NCBI GenBank assembly: GCA_019914995.1
Contig: CM034127.1
Coordinates: 6,076,001 to 6,140,000 of the forward strand
Reading direction: 5' to 3'
DNA from: Acanthochlamys bracteata
Lineage: Eukaryota > Streptophyta > Magnoliopsida > Pandanales > Velloziaceae
DNA: 64,000 bases
The notes below the pieces were generated by a model that did not search any database, was not told where the DNA came from, and was given only the letters and a program-made list of their open reading frames with translations. How positions within the stretch are numbered: the first letter of the stretch is position 1; every line of letters starts with the position of its first letter. Of this stretch, positions 34,911-46,674 are shown piece by piece. Position numbers and translations under genes: made by a program.

Positions 34911-35132
34911 TTAAGCGTTTTTTAAAAAGTTTTATTTTATTTTTTTATTTCACATTATTTAATATTTTTTAAAAATATTTAAAAAATTTATTTGAAAATT
35001 TAAAAATATAAAAACATTTTATTTAGTAAAAATTTTTAATTATTTTTTTAATAAAAAAATAAAACTCAATTTAAAAAAACAAAATATTTTTATTCTAAAA
35101 AATTTCTATTTTAAAAGTACCACCAAATGTTC
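34911..35132. repeat. AT-rich miniature element, family A
   Basis: Left edge AAGCGTTTTTTAAAAAG, right edge AAGTACCACCAAATG; body shares TTTTATTTCACATT and the TTTAGTAAAAATTTTTAATTA block with the copy at 23431. Confidence 0.45.
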
Positions 35133-35863
35133 TCCCGTATAAATGTTTTGGTTACTTTTTTTCTTTGACAATAATTTATTGTCTTGAATTTTACTACAGG
35201 ACACCCAATTAAGTTTTATAATAGTATATTCGTTTTAATTTTAATATAAGTACCTCAAAATTGATCCGATATACTATCTACATTCTAGACAGAACTAAAT
35301 ATTATTAAAATAAAATTCAACCAAAATAAAGCTAATTAATTATATTTAGAAAAGAGCTGTTTAATTATAGTTATATAGACTGTGTTAATTAATTTGTAAA
35401 TTGATCGATCACCTTTTAGTTTCCTAACAAGTATTTATTTATTTTACATACATCAAAGAAAAGAATGAGGACATAAGTTATGAAAAATTAATTAAGAATC
35501 CATTCAAAGATTCAAGCTGTGTTCAAAGTCTTGGAGTTATATGGACAGTTTGAAAATATTTGAACTAACGAGTTTTTTAAACTAGAATTTAATTTGATAC
35601 TTTTGGAAAATAAATTTGTTATTTTTTATTAAAAAATATATATATATATATATATCATATATTTTAGTATATTTTAAAATTTTGGGAAATACTAAAATAT
35701 ATAAAACTTATTAAAAATAAAAAAATTTAAAAAACAGTGCTATAATATCTTCGATCATCAGAACGCTATCTAACTTTTCTTTAACATCTTGGGAAAAAAA
35801 AAGAAGAAATTGAGAAGAAATCTAGACATTCTTCTAACTCAACTATTTTGCTAGTTCTAAAGG

Positions 35864-36098
35864 AATGTTTAGTTTGGGAGTAATTTTGAAATAAAGTTTT
35901 TTTAGATAGAAAGTATTTTATTTTTAAAAAAAATTTTATTTTAATTTTTCAAAAAATAATACATATATTTAATATAAAAATTTTATTATGTAAAATTTTT
36001 ATATTTTTTTAAATTTCTAAAATTTTTTAAATAATTATAAAAAATATATTAAAATATAAATTAAAAATTATTTTTGTGATAAGTAGTGACAAACGCAC
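35864..36098. repeat. AT-rich miniature element, family A, with target duplication
   Basis: 235 bp flanked by TCTAAAGG (35856-35863) and TCTAAAGA (36099-36106), seven of eight bases identical. Ends are TTTAGTTTGGGAG and GACAAACGCAC. An 8-bp duplication supports a hAT-type insertion. Confidence 0.6.
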
Positions 36099-36500
36099 TC
36101 TAAAGATTATTTACGATAGAAGCGTTAGAACGTGCCCGGAATGCTTTTTCTCTGTCTATCAGAATAATTTTTTGAGTGATTCAGAATTTTGTTCTAATTT
36201 AAGAAATATCGATAAATTATATGTTCTAAAATTATCATATATAATTCATTTTTATTTTTAAATTAACATAATCCAATTTCTGAAAGATTATAAAATTTTG
36301 TTACTGAAAATATTTTTTAAAATAATTTCAAGTGATCCTTTAAAATGCAAACAAGTTAGCGGTACTGCGGTAGACAGACATGTACATTTAAAAATAATTT
36401 CAACAACAGGAAAAAACAAGTACGTAATCCATTGCTTACAAGTTTCAATTTCAAACATGTACATCACCAAAAAAATTTTCAAACCCCTGTAAGACAACAA

Positions 36501-39500
36501 TTTTTTTTTTTTCTACGTCTCCTTATCAGAATTAATAATATAATTTTGCAACATAATCAGTTATAGGATGATTGAAGACGTAATGTATAAGTGGGTTCAT
36601 TATGCATGTTATGGTCAGCTTAATAAAAATTATCCTCAGCGCAAGTTAGGGTGAAGCAAAAGAAATACTAACTAGCCAGGTTTTGTCTTATTTACAGCTC
36701 CTCATATAATAGTAGTTCCATATGCATATGCATGATATGTTGCAGGAAACATGCATTATCATTGTTTCTTTTATTTATTTATTTATTTATTTATTTTAAT
36801 ATAATGTTTGAAATCTTTGAGATAACTGAGCAAAGAGAATAAGTATATAAGTTTTATCATGGTATAGTTGCTTGAGCTGATGGAACATTCTCCTTGGAAA
36901 AAGGCATGCTTATAACCAACTGAGTTCATCTATTGGTTAACTAAAACACCCACATCCAACAGTGAAAAGGAAAAACTTTGACCTGAAATTTGGGAAAGCA
37001 GTTGAGCTAGCATTTTTTAACATGTACGCATATGACTATTGAAACATCCAACTAATGTTACACTATTAACGAGCGTCGGTTGTTAAGACTGCAATATATC
37101 ATATATATGCATATAAAACTAGTTGCTGGCCTATCTCTAAACTAACTAGCTATTTTATTCATATACTATCTCCAAACCTATACGGTATTAATTCAGATCT
37201 ATCTCATCTCGTTAGCCGGTCTTTCATTCTGACCCACTTAGCTCTTAATTCTACTAATTCATACCTAACTTAACTTAGAGACCCAATAATATAAAAAAGT
37301 TTATTACATTGTGATATTTTAGATAACTGCACGGCTTATAAAAATACATCTCTATTTTTCACATAATTCATAGAATTCATTACAAAACTAATCCATATAT
37401 CATATTTCTGTATCAATATTAATGTCAAATCGGTTTAATATTGGTAGGTATTTAAAAATATTAAGAATGATAAGGAATACTCAATGTGATTATAAAATCT
37501 CGAATAGAATAAAATAAAATTTAGAGTTCAATTATCATAGATATGCTACATTATAACTCAACAAGAGGAACTTAGTTCATACTATTCCAATCTAGCAACA
37601 CAAAAAGAAATACAAGAGATAAACAATAGAACCATCAACAGAAAGTGTTGTTAAACGAACTACCGTTTTTTTTATTTACTCCTTGTTCTTTTCCGTGTCT
37701 TTCTCTGTTCTAACCGCAAGAACATAAAAACATAACCGTAATGAGCTGTCTCTACTGTTGCCGCCTTTTTGGAAATTTAAAATTGCGTATTTAAATCGTA
37801 GAATCTTTTTCCATAAATAGGTTAGTATAGCCCAAGATTTAATTCGAACTCTTTTTTCACTCACTTGTGTGCGCCATTTTGGAATATGTGCTGTCTTTGA
37901 AAGATCTGAAAAAATATTTAAACTTAAGATTTATGTCGTATCTTTCTAATCATATATCATATATATTATTTAAAAATTAGAAAGGTATTCAATTGCACTC
38001 ATTCTCAAAATTGCACATATGATTCGGGTGTCAATTTTACTTGTGAATATGTATCAATTGGCTTCCAAGAAAATTCTAAAAACTTACATATGCTAAATTT
38101 AATGTGTTGTCTTTTAAACCCAAATAGCCGTTTGCAAAATCTCCCTCGTCATTAAAAGCGCTCAAGCTGCACAAAAGGCTGAAAATAAGAGAAATAAAAA
38201 AAAGTTTTTTTAATCAACTTTCTTATATAAAATCAACCTTATTTGATGTATCAGTGTATGAAATAGTTATTTTTTAAGCACATCAATGATTTCATCCTTA
38301 TTTAAGTTTCAGCGCCGTTGCTTGGTCCAATATATTTTCTTTTGGATTCATTTAGGTTTTCATTAAATTTTGACATTTGTTTTGCATTTAGTTTAGAGAA
38401 TTTTTGTTTTAGTTTATTTTAATTAATCTTAGGTTATTTCATCCGACAATTAGCAAAAAAAGAATAATAATTTGAAGAGATGACTCTTGTGCCGACTGAG
38501 ATCTATACATCTTCACAATTCTTGTATCTCCCTTTAATATAGTCATTCTTAATGCTTGTTGAAAATGTCAACAACTTTGATGATAATAAATATCTGAGAA
38601 TCATTATTAAGCTCTGCACATGTCTACATAGAACAGAACAATACATGTAGCATATTTTACTAAGTGTTATAAGCTTATAGAAAGCTACCTCTGAAACCTA
38701 ATATCTTTTAATGTAGTCTACCAATTGCAGATCTTTCTAATTTCTTTAAAGAGGATATGTTAAGGAGTATAACCAGACAAGTTAAAAGAAATTTCATCGA
38801 AAATCGGAAATAGGATAAATCATTAAAGTTTTCCAATCGAACAGAAAATCGTCATAATTAATTTGATAACTACTCTATACTGAAATTTATAAATGCGATA
38901 TCTAACTTCACAAGAAAGCTTTTTATAATCTGCTTTCTGTTGTGGATAGCTAAGACACTGAAGTTGTTACAATCCAAATTTTAAAGAGTTCCATGAATAA
39001 TTGAAGTTGACAAAATTTGAAGAAATTCATTTTTTGCATAGATCTCGCCTAGACGAACCTAAATAACTAATCGGGACACAACTTTCAAAATCGATATCTT
39101 TCAACTCGAGCCACCTTTTGTTGATCATATTTTTACAGTTGTAACTTATCAAGATTTCTACAAACAAAATCTTAGGCAATTCGAGCAACTACGAAGATAA
39201 AAAAATTAGTCAAAGTGGCTGATAGATTGAACTCTAGAATGAATAGAACAAACACAATTATCCGTGCCTAAATAGTTTTTAATTTTTCTACTTGTAGAAA
39301 ATTATTGTACGTGCAATCAAAAGTTATGAGACTACTTAAAAGTTTTTATGAAATTTTATTTATAGATTATATCGAGAATATATTGCAATTCTTCAAAGAA
39401 AGAGAGTCTACCTTGGTTACAACTCTTATCAAGTTTAACATTGAGCCTGATATCTTAGTCATACGTGTACATTTCAATCTAAATTCATCATTCGGAATAT

Positions 39501-40270
39501 AGAGAACAATTCAAAATAATATTTCTATACAAAAATATTATCATGGATGCTAAGAAAAATTGACGGAATTAAACATGACATGACAGCTGAAAATTCTAAA
39601 TGACATCTTGAACTGTTGGATCATTTCAAGGCATCGAAGGGCATTCGATTGATTTCAAAGTTTGAAAATTTGTTCTCAGAGATATAACAAAAGATGTTAA
39701 CTTTAGGAGTCCAATATTCATAAACGGAAAGAAATCACAATAATTTTCATATGCGAAAACCCTATGGCTGAATTACTTTCATCCTAACCACACATTTTTC
39801 ATAGACGTTGCATAGTTGATCAAACAATAATGTTTTGATCTTGAGATCAAGGAGAAGACATTAGTGACAACCAGAAAGAGTAATATATTGAGTTTCACTC
39901 TTACTGATCAAGAACAAAACAACTTTGTAATGCACTTACATTGAAGTTTCAGTTTTATTTGTGTCTTTATGTGAAATCTCTGGTGCTTTGTTGCCGTGAA
40001 ATTAGACATTATTGTAAGGAGTCCACTAAATCAAAATCTTATGATATTTGACTTGGAATCTTGAGAAAAGATTGTATAGAGTCCTTAGATAAGATAGTCT
40101 ATGTGTAGTTTAGCCACTAGTATAACCTTTGCGAATGCGTCTATATGACAGAGAGAGTTTATGAGGTATAAGGTATTGTAGTGAGTTGTCGTGAGGAAAT
40201 TCAGTTTGAGGCATAAGTATTTTAAGAAATATCAACTCTCACTGATTTTAGGTTGGTTAATACTAATAGA
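36501..40270. other. Gene-poor AT-rich region
   Basis: No coding exon, RNA gene or complete mobile element recognised. A TTTA-type microsatellite lies near 36772-36800. Parts around 38.6-40.1 kb read like an old, unrecognisable retroelement, but I could not find a diagnostic motif. Confidence 0.4.
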
Positions 40271-40275
40271 TTTCA

Positions 40276-40892
40276 CACTATTACAATAAACAGTTTCAAT
40301 GACTGACAATATCAATCGCCAACTTTTTTCAGTTTTCGTCCCCAAAAGTATTAGCGACTGAAATAAGTGTAGTCGGCACATCATGGTCAGTAATTAGTCA
40401 GCATTACATAGTAAACTACCAACTGAAAATATTGAACATAAGTTGCCAGCTGTTCTATTTGTCGAAAAGTACCAACGAAATATTATGTCGATATTTACTA
40501 ATAACTTATGCAATATTCGATCAGCATCAGATGGAAGTAAATCCGACGAGATTAAGCAAAATCTCTCAAGTAAATTATCGATCAGCAGCAAGGGAACGGC
40601 TCCAGCAAAAACCTAGCTGGGGCTGCGTAAGGAGAAAATGGGTAGGTTCTGATTCAATCGGGTTCATTAAGATAAATTATCGACTGATTACTTATTCAGT
40701 AGGCAATTTGTTTACATATTACCGATTGTTTATATATTAGTTGGTCATATTCTTAAGATACCGATCAAATGATGTGTCAGTCGGTAATTTTATGAATTGT
40801 TGACTACATTGAGTCGGTATTTACAAAATTTGCTTACAAAAAATATTCGGTCGATAATATTCAATCAGTAATGATTTTTTTTTGTAGTAGTG
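40276..40892. mobile_element. CACTA-like (En/Spm type) non-autonomous element
   Basis: 617 bp. The left end begins CACTATTACAATAAACAG; the reverse complement of the right end begins CACTACTACAAAAAAAAATC. Subterminal copies of a GTCGGTAAT-like motif occur in both orientations (for example GGTCAGTAATTAGTC and CAGTCGGTAATTTTATG). These are features of CACTA transposons. The expected 3-bp target duplication is not evident (TCA left, ATG right). No transposase. Confidence 0.7.
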
Positions 40893-41079
40893 ATGATTTG
40901 GAGATTTCTAGTTATATTAATGTAGGTACTATGGTGTCAAACAAAATAATCTTATTGTACAATCTAGTTTGCCTCTTTTAGTACTTATTTTTATTTTGTT
41001 TAAATTTTGTACTAATATTTACGGTGCAAATTACGAAGTTTCAAACACTAAATATTTTTCATTTTAATCTATCATAACT

Positions 41080-41570
41080 ATATGTGCAAATATAGGCGGG
41101 CCGGACTGGCCTGGCCCGATTTTAGTACCCAGGTAGGATCAGCCCGGCCTAATTTTATTTTTCATAATTCGGTCCGACAGTTTATCCGATATATTTTTAA
41201 TTTTTCTATAAAAATAAAAATAAAAATAAAAATTATTTTTAAGATACAAAATAAATATAAAATTTTTTTTATTACTAAAACATATTTTTTATTATTTAAA
41301 AATATTTTTTAAATAAAATTTGATCTGATTAACGATTAATGTTGTCCGGATCAACTGTTAATATTAATTGGTTAACGTTGACCGATCAATATTAACAGTA
41401 TCTGAACAGACAAGCAGTTCGGTATGCCTACAAGATCGGTCCGATATTATTTGTAAGATCGGACCAGACTGGTCCGGTCCTATCACTATTTATCAGACTA
41501 GACGGATCAGTGAGCCAACTAACCAAATCGTAGGTCGGCCCATTTGGTCCGACTCATGTTTACATCTATA
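41080..41570. mobile_element. Mutator-like non-autonomous element, copy 2
   Basis: 491 bp between perfect 9-bp direct repeats, ATCATAACT at 41071-41079 and 41571-41579. The left end (ATATGTGCAAATATAGGCGG) and right end resemble those of 27408-27837. The order of GGTCCG-rich segments, an A/T middle, and a shared block around TTGATCTG, TCAACTGT, TTGACCGATCAATAT is the same in both copies. Confidence 0.75.
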
Positions 41571-41579
41571 ATCATAACT

Positions 41580-41894
41580 CAATTAGTCTCTTTCTTGAAT
41601 TGTTTTTGCAAGTTTCTTCAACAATCTCTTTCCTTTGATCTTCCGACGTGCTCACCCCATGCAATTCACATCACATTTCACTCTAATGCTCTTCCTAAAT
41701 TAAATTCGAGGTTTCACTTAGAACTGGGACTAGATACGAGCGCTTTTAGGAATTGGTTAGAACTTGGTCGGCTTCCTTTAGTCCAAGGCACAGATCCCTT
41801 TAGTTTCACAAGAAAGCTAGAACTTCTAACTGACAGACTCTGGTTGGGCCTTCTGTCGCTTTACTTAAAAATTAACCGAACCAAAAAATAAATG
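41580..41894. other. Unassigned sequence between two mobile elements
   Basis: An open frame of 115 codons overlaps here, but it starts inside the Mutator-like element and shows no domain; I do not call a gene. Confidence 0.4.
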
Positions 41895-42190
41895 CATCAT
41901 GGATTTACTCAAAGCACTGGATACGAAGGTGGAAACTGGTCTTTGGACAGCCAAAGACGACTTATCGTAAATTCTCTAAGATCACATTAGACGAGATCTT
42001 AGAGAGAGAGAGATACAAGAGTTCGAGTGGCGGAAAATATAAAAAGGAATTGGATACAAGCTGGGGACAGAAACACATATTTTCACGAGATTGTGAAGAA
42101 CCGAAAATTTTATAGAAAAACCTTGCGTACCAGAGACGAGGGAACAGAAGATATTGCTGCACATGAATCCAGCTACTACAAGCATCTCTT
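41895..42190 (+). pseudogene. LINE (L1-type) ORF2 fragment
   Basis: The frame from about 42027 reads KRNWIQAGDRNTYFHEIVK, then a Lys/Arg-rich stretch and HESSYYKHLFG. This matches the segment before the reverse transcriptase of plant L1-type ORF2 (usual form: WLKEGDRNTKFFH, then YYxxLF). Upstream sequence gives EREIQEFEWRK in the same sense. Endonuclease and RT domains are missing, so this is a small relic. Confidence 0.65.
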
Positions 42191-42222
42191 TGGTGTTTTC
42201 TGGTCCACCTTCGATGTACTTT

Positions 42223-42321
42223 GGCCCATTTACACATGTATCCAGCTATTACATAGTTAATAGAGTTATCACATGTTTTAGATGTGTTTGTGTTTGCAAA
42301 CAAAACCTGTGTAAATGGGCC
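42223..42321. repeat. 14-bp inverted repeat
   Basis: GGCCCATTTACACA at 42223-42236 and its exact reverse complement at 42308-42321, about 70 bp apart; could form a hairpin. Confidence 0.7.
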
Positions 42322-43410
42322 TCTATTACTTGGGAAGATATCTGTTATCATTTGTGCCAAAACATTGATTGTCTACTGTGCTGTTCAAGAGAGTGCAACC
42401 GTAAAGAGCACCCGTTAAATGAAAAGTTAAATCTTTGTCCTCCTTGCATGCACGTACGATCAAGTGGGCAATTAAGTGTTCATTTTTTCACTTAAGTAAG
42501 TTTATTAGAAATAAATTTTTAGAAATAATATTATTAAAAGTAATATACTTTTATTATATTAAAAAAAAATTCAAAGTAATTTTTTATGTTTATTTTATAA
42601 TAAAAAATAAAAAGTGATTTTTTAGTAAAAAAAATAACTTTTATATATAAAAGAACAGACCTAAATTGTACTGTTTCTTTCAGTTTTGAAATTATTACTT
42701 TTTTCTTTGCATAACTGTTTATGAAGCAGAATATTTTAAACTATTTTACTAAACGAACACCGTATAATTTAAAGGCATTCTTGTTATTTTCGACTCAAAA
42801 AGCTATTCATTCATTCTTTAGTAAACATCTATTTTACATTATAGAAATCAAATGCCAATTTTTCAAGGCTTTACAAAATGTTTAACAGTTTCTTTACGGC
42901 TCAGATTCTCCACAACGTGAGAAATTTTAAATTTTAAATTTTAAATGTTATAAAGCGCTACTAAACAGAGACTAGAAGTATGTACCACATAGTTATATTA
43001 TCATATGTTTTTGCCAACAAAACCTGTGTAAATAATAAAAAATTTAAAAAATATATATTAAAAATTTTAGAAAATAAAATGTTATTTTTTATTTAAATAA
43101 TAATAGTAATATAAAAAGATTTATATTTTTAATATATTTTTAAAAATATTTTAAAAGTTTTTTAAAAAATACAAAATTAAAAATTACTTCAATATATATA
43201 ATCAGTGGAACATATTAATTGCTTTGTTTCTTGTTTTGGTAGATGTCCGGCTCATCATATTTTGTTAAAATATTGAATGTTGTTACTGTGCACTTTGAAT
43301 GGATGCAACCGTCAGGAGCAGACAGTTATTATTTGCCCTATTTGGAAGGACCTCCTTGCATGCTCAGCGATGAACATCCGACCAAGTGGTCAATTAAATC
43401 TCACTGTTTC
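42262..43410. repeat. Diverged tandem duplication interrupted by AT-rich insert
   Basis: Segments 42262-42485 and 42997-43410 share the ordered blocks ATCAnATGTTTT, CAACAAAACCTGTGTAAAT, ACTGTGC, TGCAACCGT, CCTCCTTGCATGC and AAGTGGGCAATTAA (small differences). In the second copy the first and later blocks are separated by an A/T-only block at about 43030-43195 that looks like a family A miniature element. Confidence 0.6.
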
Positions 43411-43902
43411 TTTCTATTTTGACATCAATACTTTGTTCTTCCGGAAATTATCAGCTGCTCCAGCTGTGTCTAGAGTTATTTTACCTACACATGCATCTAG
43501 TTTCGTAAATATTTACTGTAAAAATAAAAACTTTCCTGTAAATATGTAGATAGTTTAATTAGGGATTAAGTTGCATGCCATCTTGGTTTCATTATTTAGA
43601 TTAAGGCCCAGTTTGTCATTTAGAATAATACCATTCAACAGATTGTCTTATGGGATAAAATCATATTTGATTCTGAACGTGTGAGCGGCTGTGTTGTTTT
43701 AGGTGATGGTCGCAACTGTCACCGTAATAAGGTTTTAATTGTGAATTTGTTATTCTGCTTTAGTTTTTGCATTAGTAACATAATATTTGCTTATTATGTA
43801 TAAAACTTTTTCAGACTTTTGGAATATTTTTCCCTTTACTAAATTGACGGTTTGGCCACTAGTTGCTTTAAAACGTTGAATATAAAAAGACGCTCCTTAC
43901 AC
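42500..43902. other. AT-rich intergenic DNA
   Basis: Apart from the second duplication copy, no gene or named element recognised. Confidence 0.4.
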
Positions 43903-44697
43903 CATAATTGTCAGAACCGAATCGCACATCAAAACAAAAAATTATTAGAATTATAATTTTCGGATTAAACTATCGGATCAATAATATTAAAATATTTTAA
44001 TTAATAATGATAATAATTACAGTAAAAAATTTACTATAATTATGATATTAGTTATAATATTAGCAGCAGCAATTATAACAAAAAATTAGAATATTTTTAC
44101 TATAATATAACTATCAATAATAACAGCAGTAACAATCACAGTAAAATTAAAATATTACCACTATAGTATTATCACAACTAATAATAATAATAATAACAAA
44201 AATTTATAATGAGAAATATTTAAATAAATTAGAAGATTAGAAAAAAAATGAAATCATAAAATAGATAAATCATAATGAATATATAACTATTTTTTTAGAT
44301 ATAGATATTTGAGTTTGAGTATTTTACAATATAAAATTTTAAAAATTACTAATAATTAATATTTATAAATAATACATAATTAATTATATTTTTATATTAT
44401 TATATCTAAATATAAAATCTAAACTATATATTATTTTTTAATAGAAGATTATTAATAATTATTTTTATATTAAATATATCATCAATTTAAATTTTTTAAT
44501 TAATTTTTTTAAATTTATTCAATCTGATTTGATCTGGGTGGGCGAATCGATCAGATTGAAGTGGATCAAACAGATCAAAATGAGTTAAAATAGATCAATT
44601 GCATAGATAATTGTTTTGTAAAGTCGGATCGTTTATCGTCCGGATCGATAATTTTTGGATCAATTCTGATATTTCGATCCGGATCTGACAATAATGA
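43903..44697. mobile_element. TIR element with 7-bp flanking repeat
   Basis: About 795 bp, flanked by CTTACAC at 43896-43902 and 44698-44704. Ends are inverted: ATAATTGTCAGAACCGAATCG on the left and CGATCCGGATCTGACAATAAT on the right. The interior is A/T-rich with AATAAT-type short repeats, no coding frame. Class II transposon derivative; superfamily not assigned. Confidence 0.6.
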
Positions 44698-44704
44698 CTT
44701 ACAC

Positions 44705-46340
44705 ATATATAAGAAAATTTATTTAAAGAGATATTGTATGTGATGTCTTAGATATATTAGTTTATTCATTGAAATGAGATATATAATAAATATTAAAACA
44801 TAATTGGTGGATTTGAAGCAATGGCGTCACTTTTTCTTTAATGCCAGCAGCTCTGTCAAGCAGTTAATAGCAGCCCTGTCCAAGCATTAATAGGATGCTC
44901 AAAGATGGTACGGCTTCTCTTAACCCAGATCTGGCAATTGATCGGAGCGGCAATAGATCAGTGAGTTTCCATATAAAGGGGTGTGTTTCTTTTTTGAATT
45001 AAAAATAAATAATTAAATAATAAGTTACTATAAATAATATTATAGAAAATAAATTTCAATTTGTATATTTTTTTATAAATTGAAATTGACGTTCTTTTGT
45101 GTAGTTGAATGTGTGAAAAGTAATTTTTTTATTAAAGTAAATGAGTTAAGAATAAAAAGAAAACAAAAAATAGTACGGATTACTTCTCTCCAACTTCCCT
45201 GGAAGCTAAGATTCCATCTTACATGTACGCAAAAGTGAAACATTAATACATGCATGCGCATGCACGTACATTCTCAGCTTAGGAGTATTTGCTCCGGTGC
45301 ACCAGCAAATATGGTCTATCCACAAAGTGTTTGCTCCAGTGCACCCATCTTTTGTCTAAACACCACTCGGTGAATGTACTGCAGTCTTGCGCTGTATGTA
45401 TTTTCCTATTTTACATTCATGATAACAGTAGCAAATCAATCTCCTGTACTCAGTGTCACGTAGTCTCCTGCAGTGTGTATATAGTCCCTACACTTCAGCC
45501 AAGCTACCTCTATTTCTTTCACCCTGTGACTCGATTATTTAGAAATTCTTTCAGGAGTTCATATATATAGTGGTGTCTTCTACTTGTGCAGACATCGAAC
45601 GACAGTAGCTTCATTATAGTTTGTTCGTGATCTGTCTATAATTTGATAGTACATTTCAAATGGTGTCGGCTAATAAAATTTTGTTGGTAAACTATCTGAT
45701 GGTGACTCGGAGTTAATGCGTTATTCAACTATGATCAACTTGACTTGCTAATCTAATGATAATTTTGTCTTTCTTTTCTCTTTAGAAGAACGGGATTAGA
45801 CAATGAAATGAATACGGCCAATAAAGGGTTGATATCACAATTTCTTAATTATAAGAATTACAGCCTTCAAACCTGTCAACGATTTAGATCGCTGAACAAT
45901 CATGTGGCCATCTTGTAAAACTTCAAAGAAGGACATGAAGAGAAAAAATATACTTATCACAGCTTCAGAACATTTTTTTCTTTGCTTTAGAATTCTAGAG
46001 AATTTTGACAAAAATTTTAAAAGGAAAAAGTTTGTGAGATCTCATTTAGTATCAGTAGGAGATCAAATGTTTAAGAACCTTTTGTTTCACAAACTTTTCT
46101 TAGATAAAATGTTCATGAGTACTTTTCAGTTTTTTATTTTACATTTTTAATAAATTATTTATAATATTTTATAAAATACATTTAAAATTTTATAAAATAT
46201 AAAAAATTCTGCATCATAATATTTATTAGTATTTATTTATATTTAAACAAAAATTTTCACAATTAATCTCAAATATTTTTTTTAAAACTTAAAGGATGGA
46301 GTTTGCAACCACATATAAGAACGGCGGAGACTGATCGTAA
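44705..46340. other. Intergenic DNA
   Basis: No gene with recognisable product. A 93-codon frame at 45289-45570 (+) is open but featureless. A near-repeat, TTTGCTCCGGTGCACC at about 45288 and TTTGCTCCAGTGCACC at about 45328, is present. Confidence 0.4.
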
Positions 46341-46344
46341 ATAA

Positions 46345-46570
46345 AAGCGTATTTTGGGGATACTTTTCAACTTTATTCAAGTTTTAATTTTTAATTTTAT
46401 ATTTTTAAAATATTTTATAAAATTTCATAAATTTTAAAATTTTAGAATGTATATAGTGTAATCTTATTATTATTAATTTTTTAAATAAAAAATAAAAAAT
46501 TTTAAAAAATATTTAAGATAATTTTTATTTTAAAAAAATCTTTGTTAAGCACTTCAAACATTCCGTAATC
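46345..46570. repeat. AT-rich miniature element, family A, in P450 promoter
   Basis: Left edge GCGTATTTTGGGGATACTTTTC, right edge AAGCACTTCAAACATTCC, A/T-run body. It ends about 100 bp before the P450 start codon. Confidence 0.45.
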
Positions 46571-46632
46571 TGTTGTGCGTTTAAATGTTTGTTTCTATTC
46601 CAACTTCCAATATTAATCAACTTCCACATAAG

Positions 46633-46654
46633 GCATGCTATATATATAGCATGC
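46633..46654 (+). promoter_or_regulatory. Palindromic TATA region of the P450 gene
   Basis: A perfect 22-bp palindrome: GCATGC, five TA units, GCATGC. The centre is a TATA box lying only 20-40 bp before the chosen ATG at 46675. The right arm with the next base gives CATGCA, the RY core bound by plant B3-domain factors. Confidence 0.55.
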
Positions 46655-46674
46655 AATACTTCAATCGAACAACA

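Larger units (their letters stand above)
33570..36500. other. AT-rich intergenic DNA with miniature elements
   Basis: No gene. Family A miniature elements at about 33940-34140, 34911-35132 and 35864-36098. A TA-repeat of about 18 bp lies near 35637. Confidence 0.5.

Noticed and set aside
36772-36800. CRISPR-like short repeats
   Set aside because: TTTA-type microsatellite with no spacers; this is nuclear plant DNA.
41544-41891. 115-codon plus-strand gene
   Set aside because: Starts inside the Mutator-like element, no motif, ends in low-complexity Lys.
42154-42495. Cys-rich 113-codon protein
   Set aside because: The frame overlaps the LINE relic in another frame and the diverged duplication; the second copy does not preserve it.
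45289-45570. 93-codon plus-strand gene
   Set aside because: No recognised motif, no splice or promoter support; a non-coding transcript cannot be excluded.
46585-46674. Upstream in-frame ATG as the P450 start
   Set aside because: It lies before the TATA-like palindrome and would place 30 non-hydrophobic residues ahead of the membrane anchor; family members start at the position equivalent to 46675.
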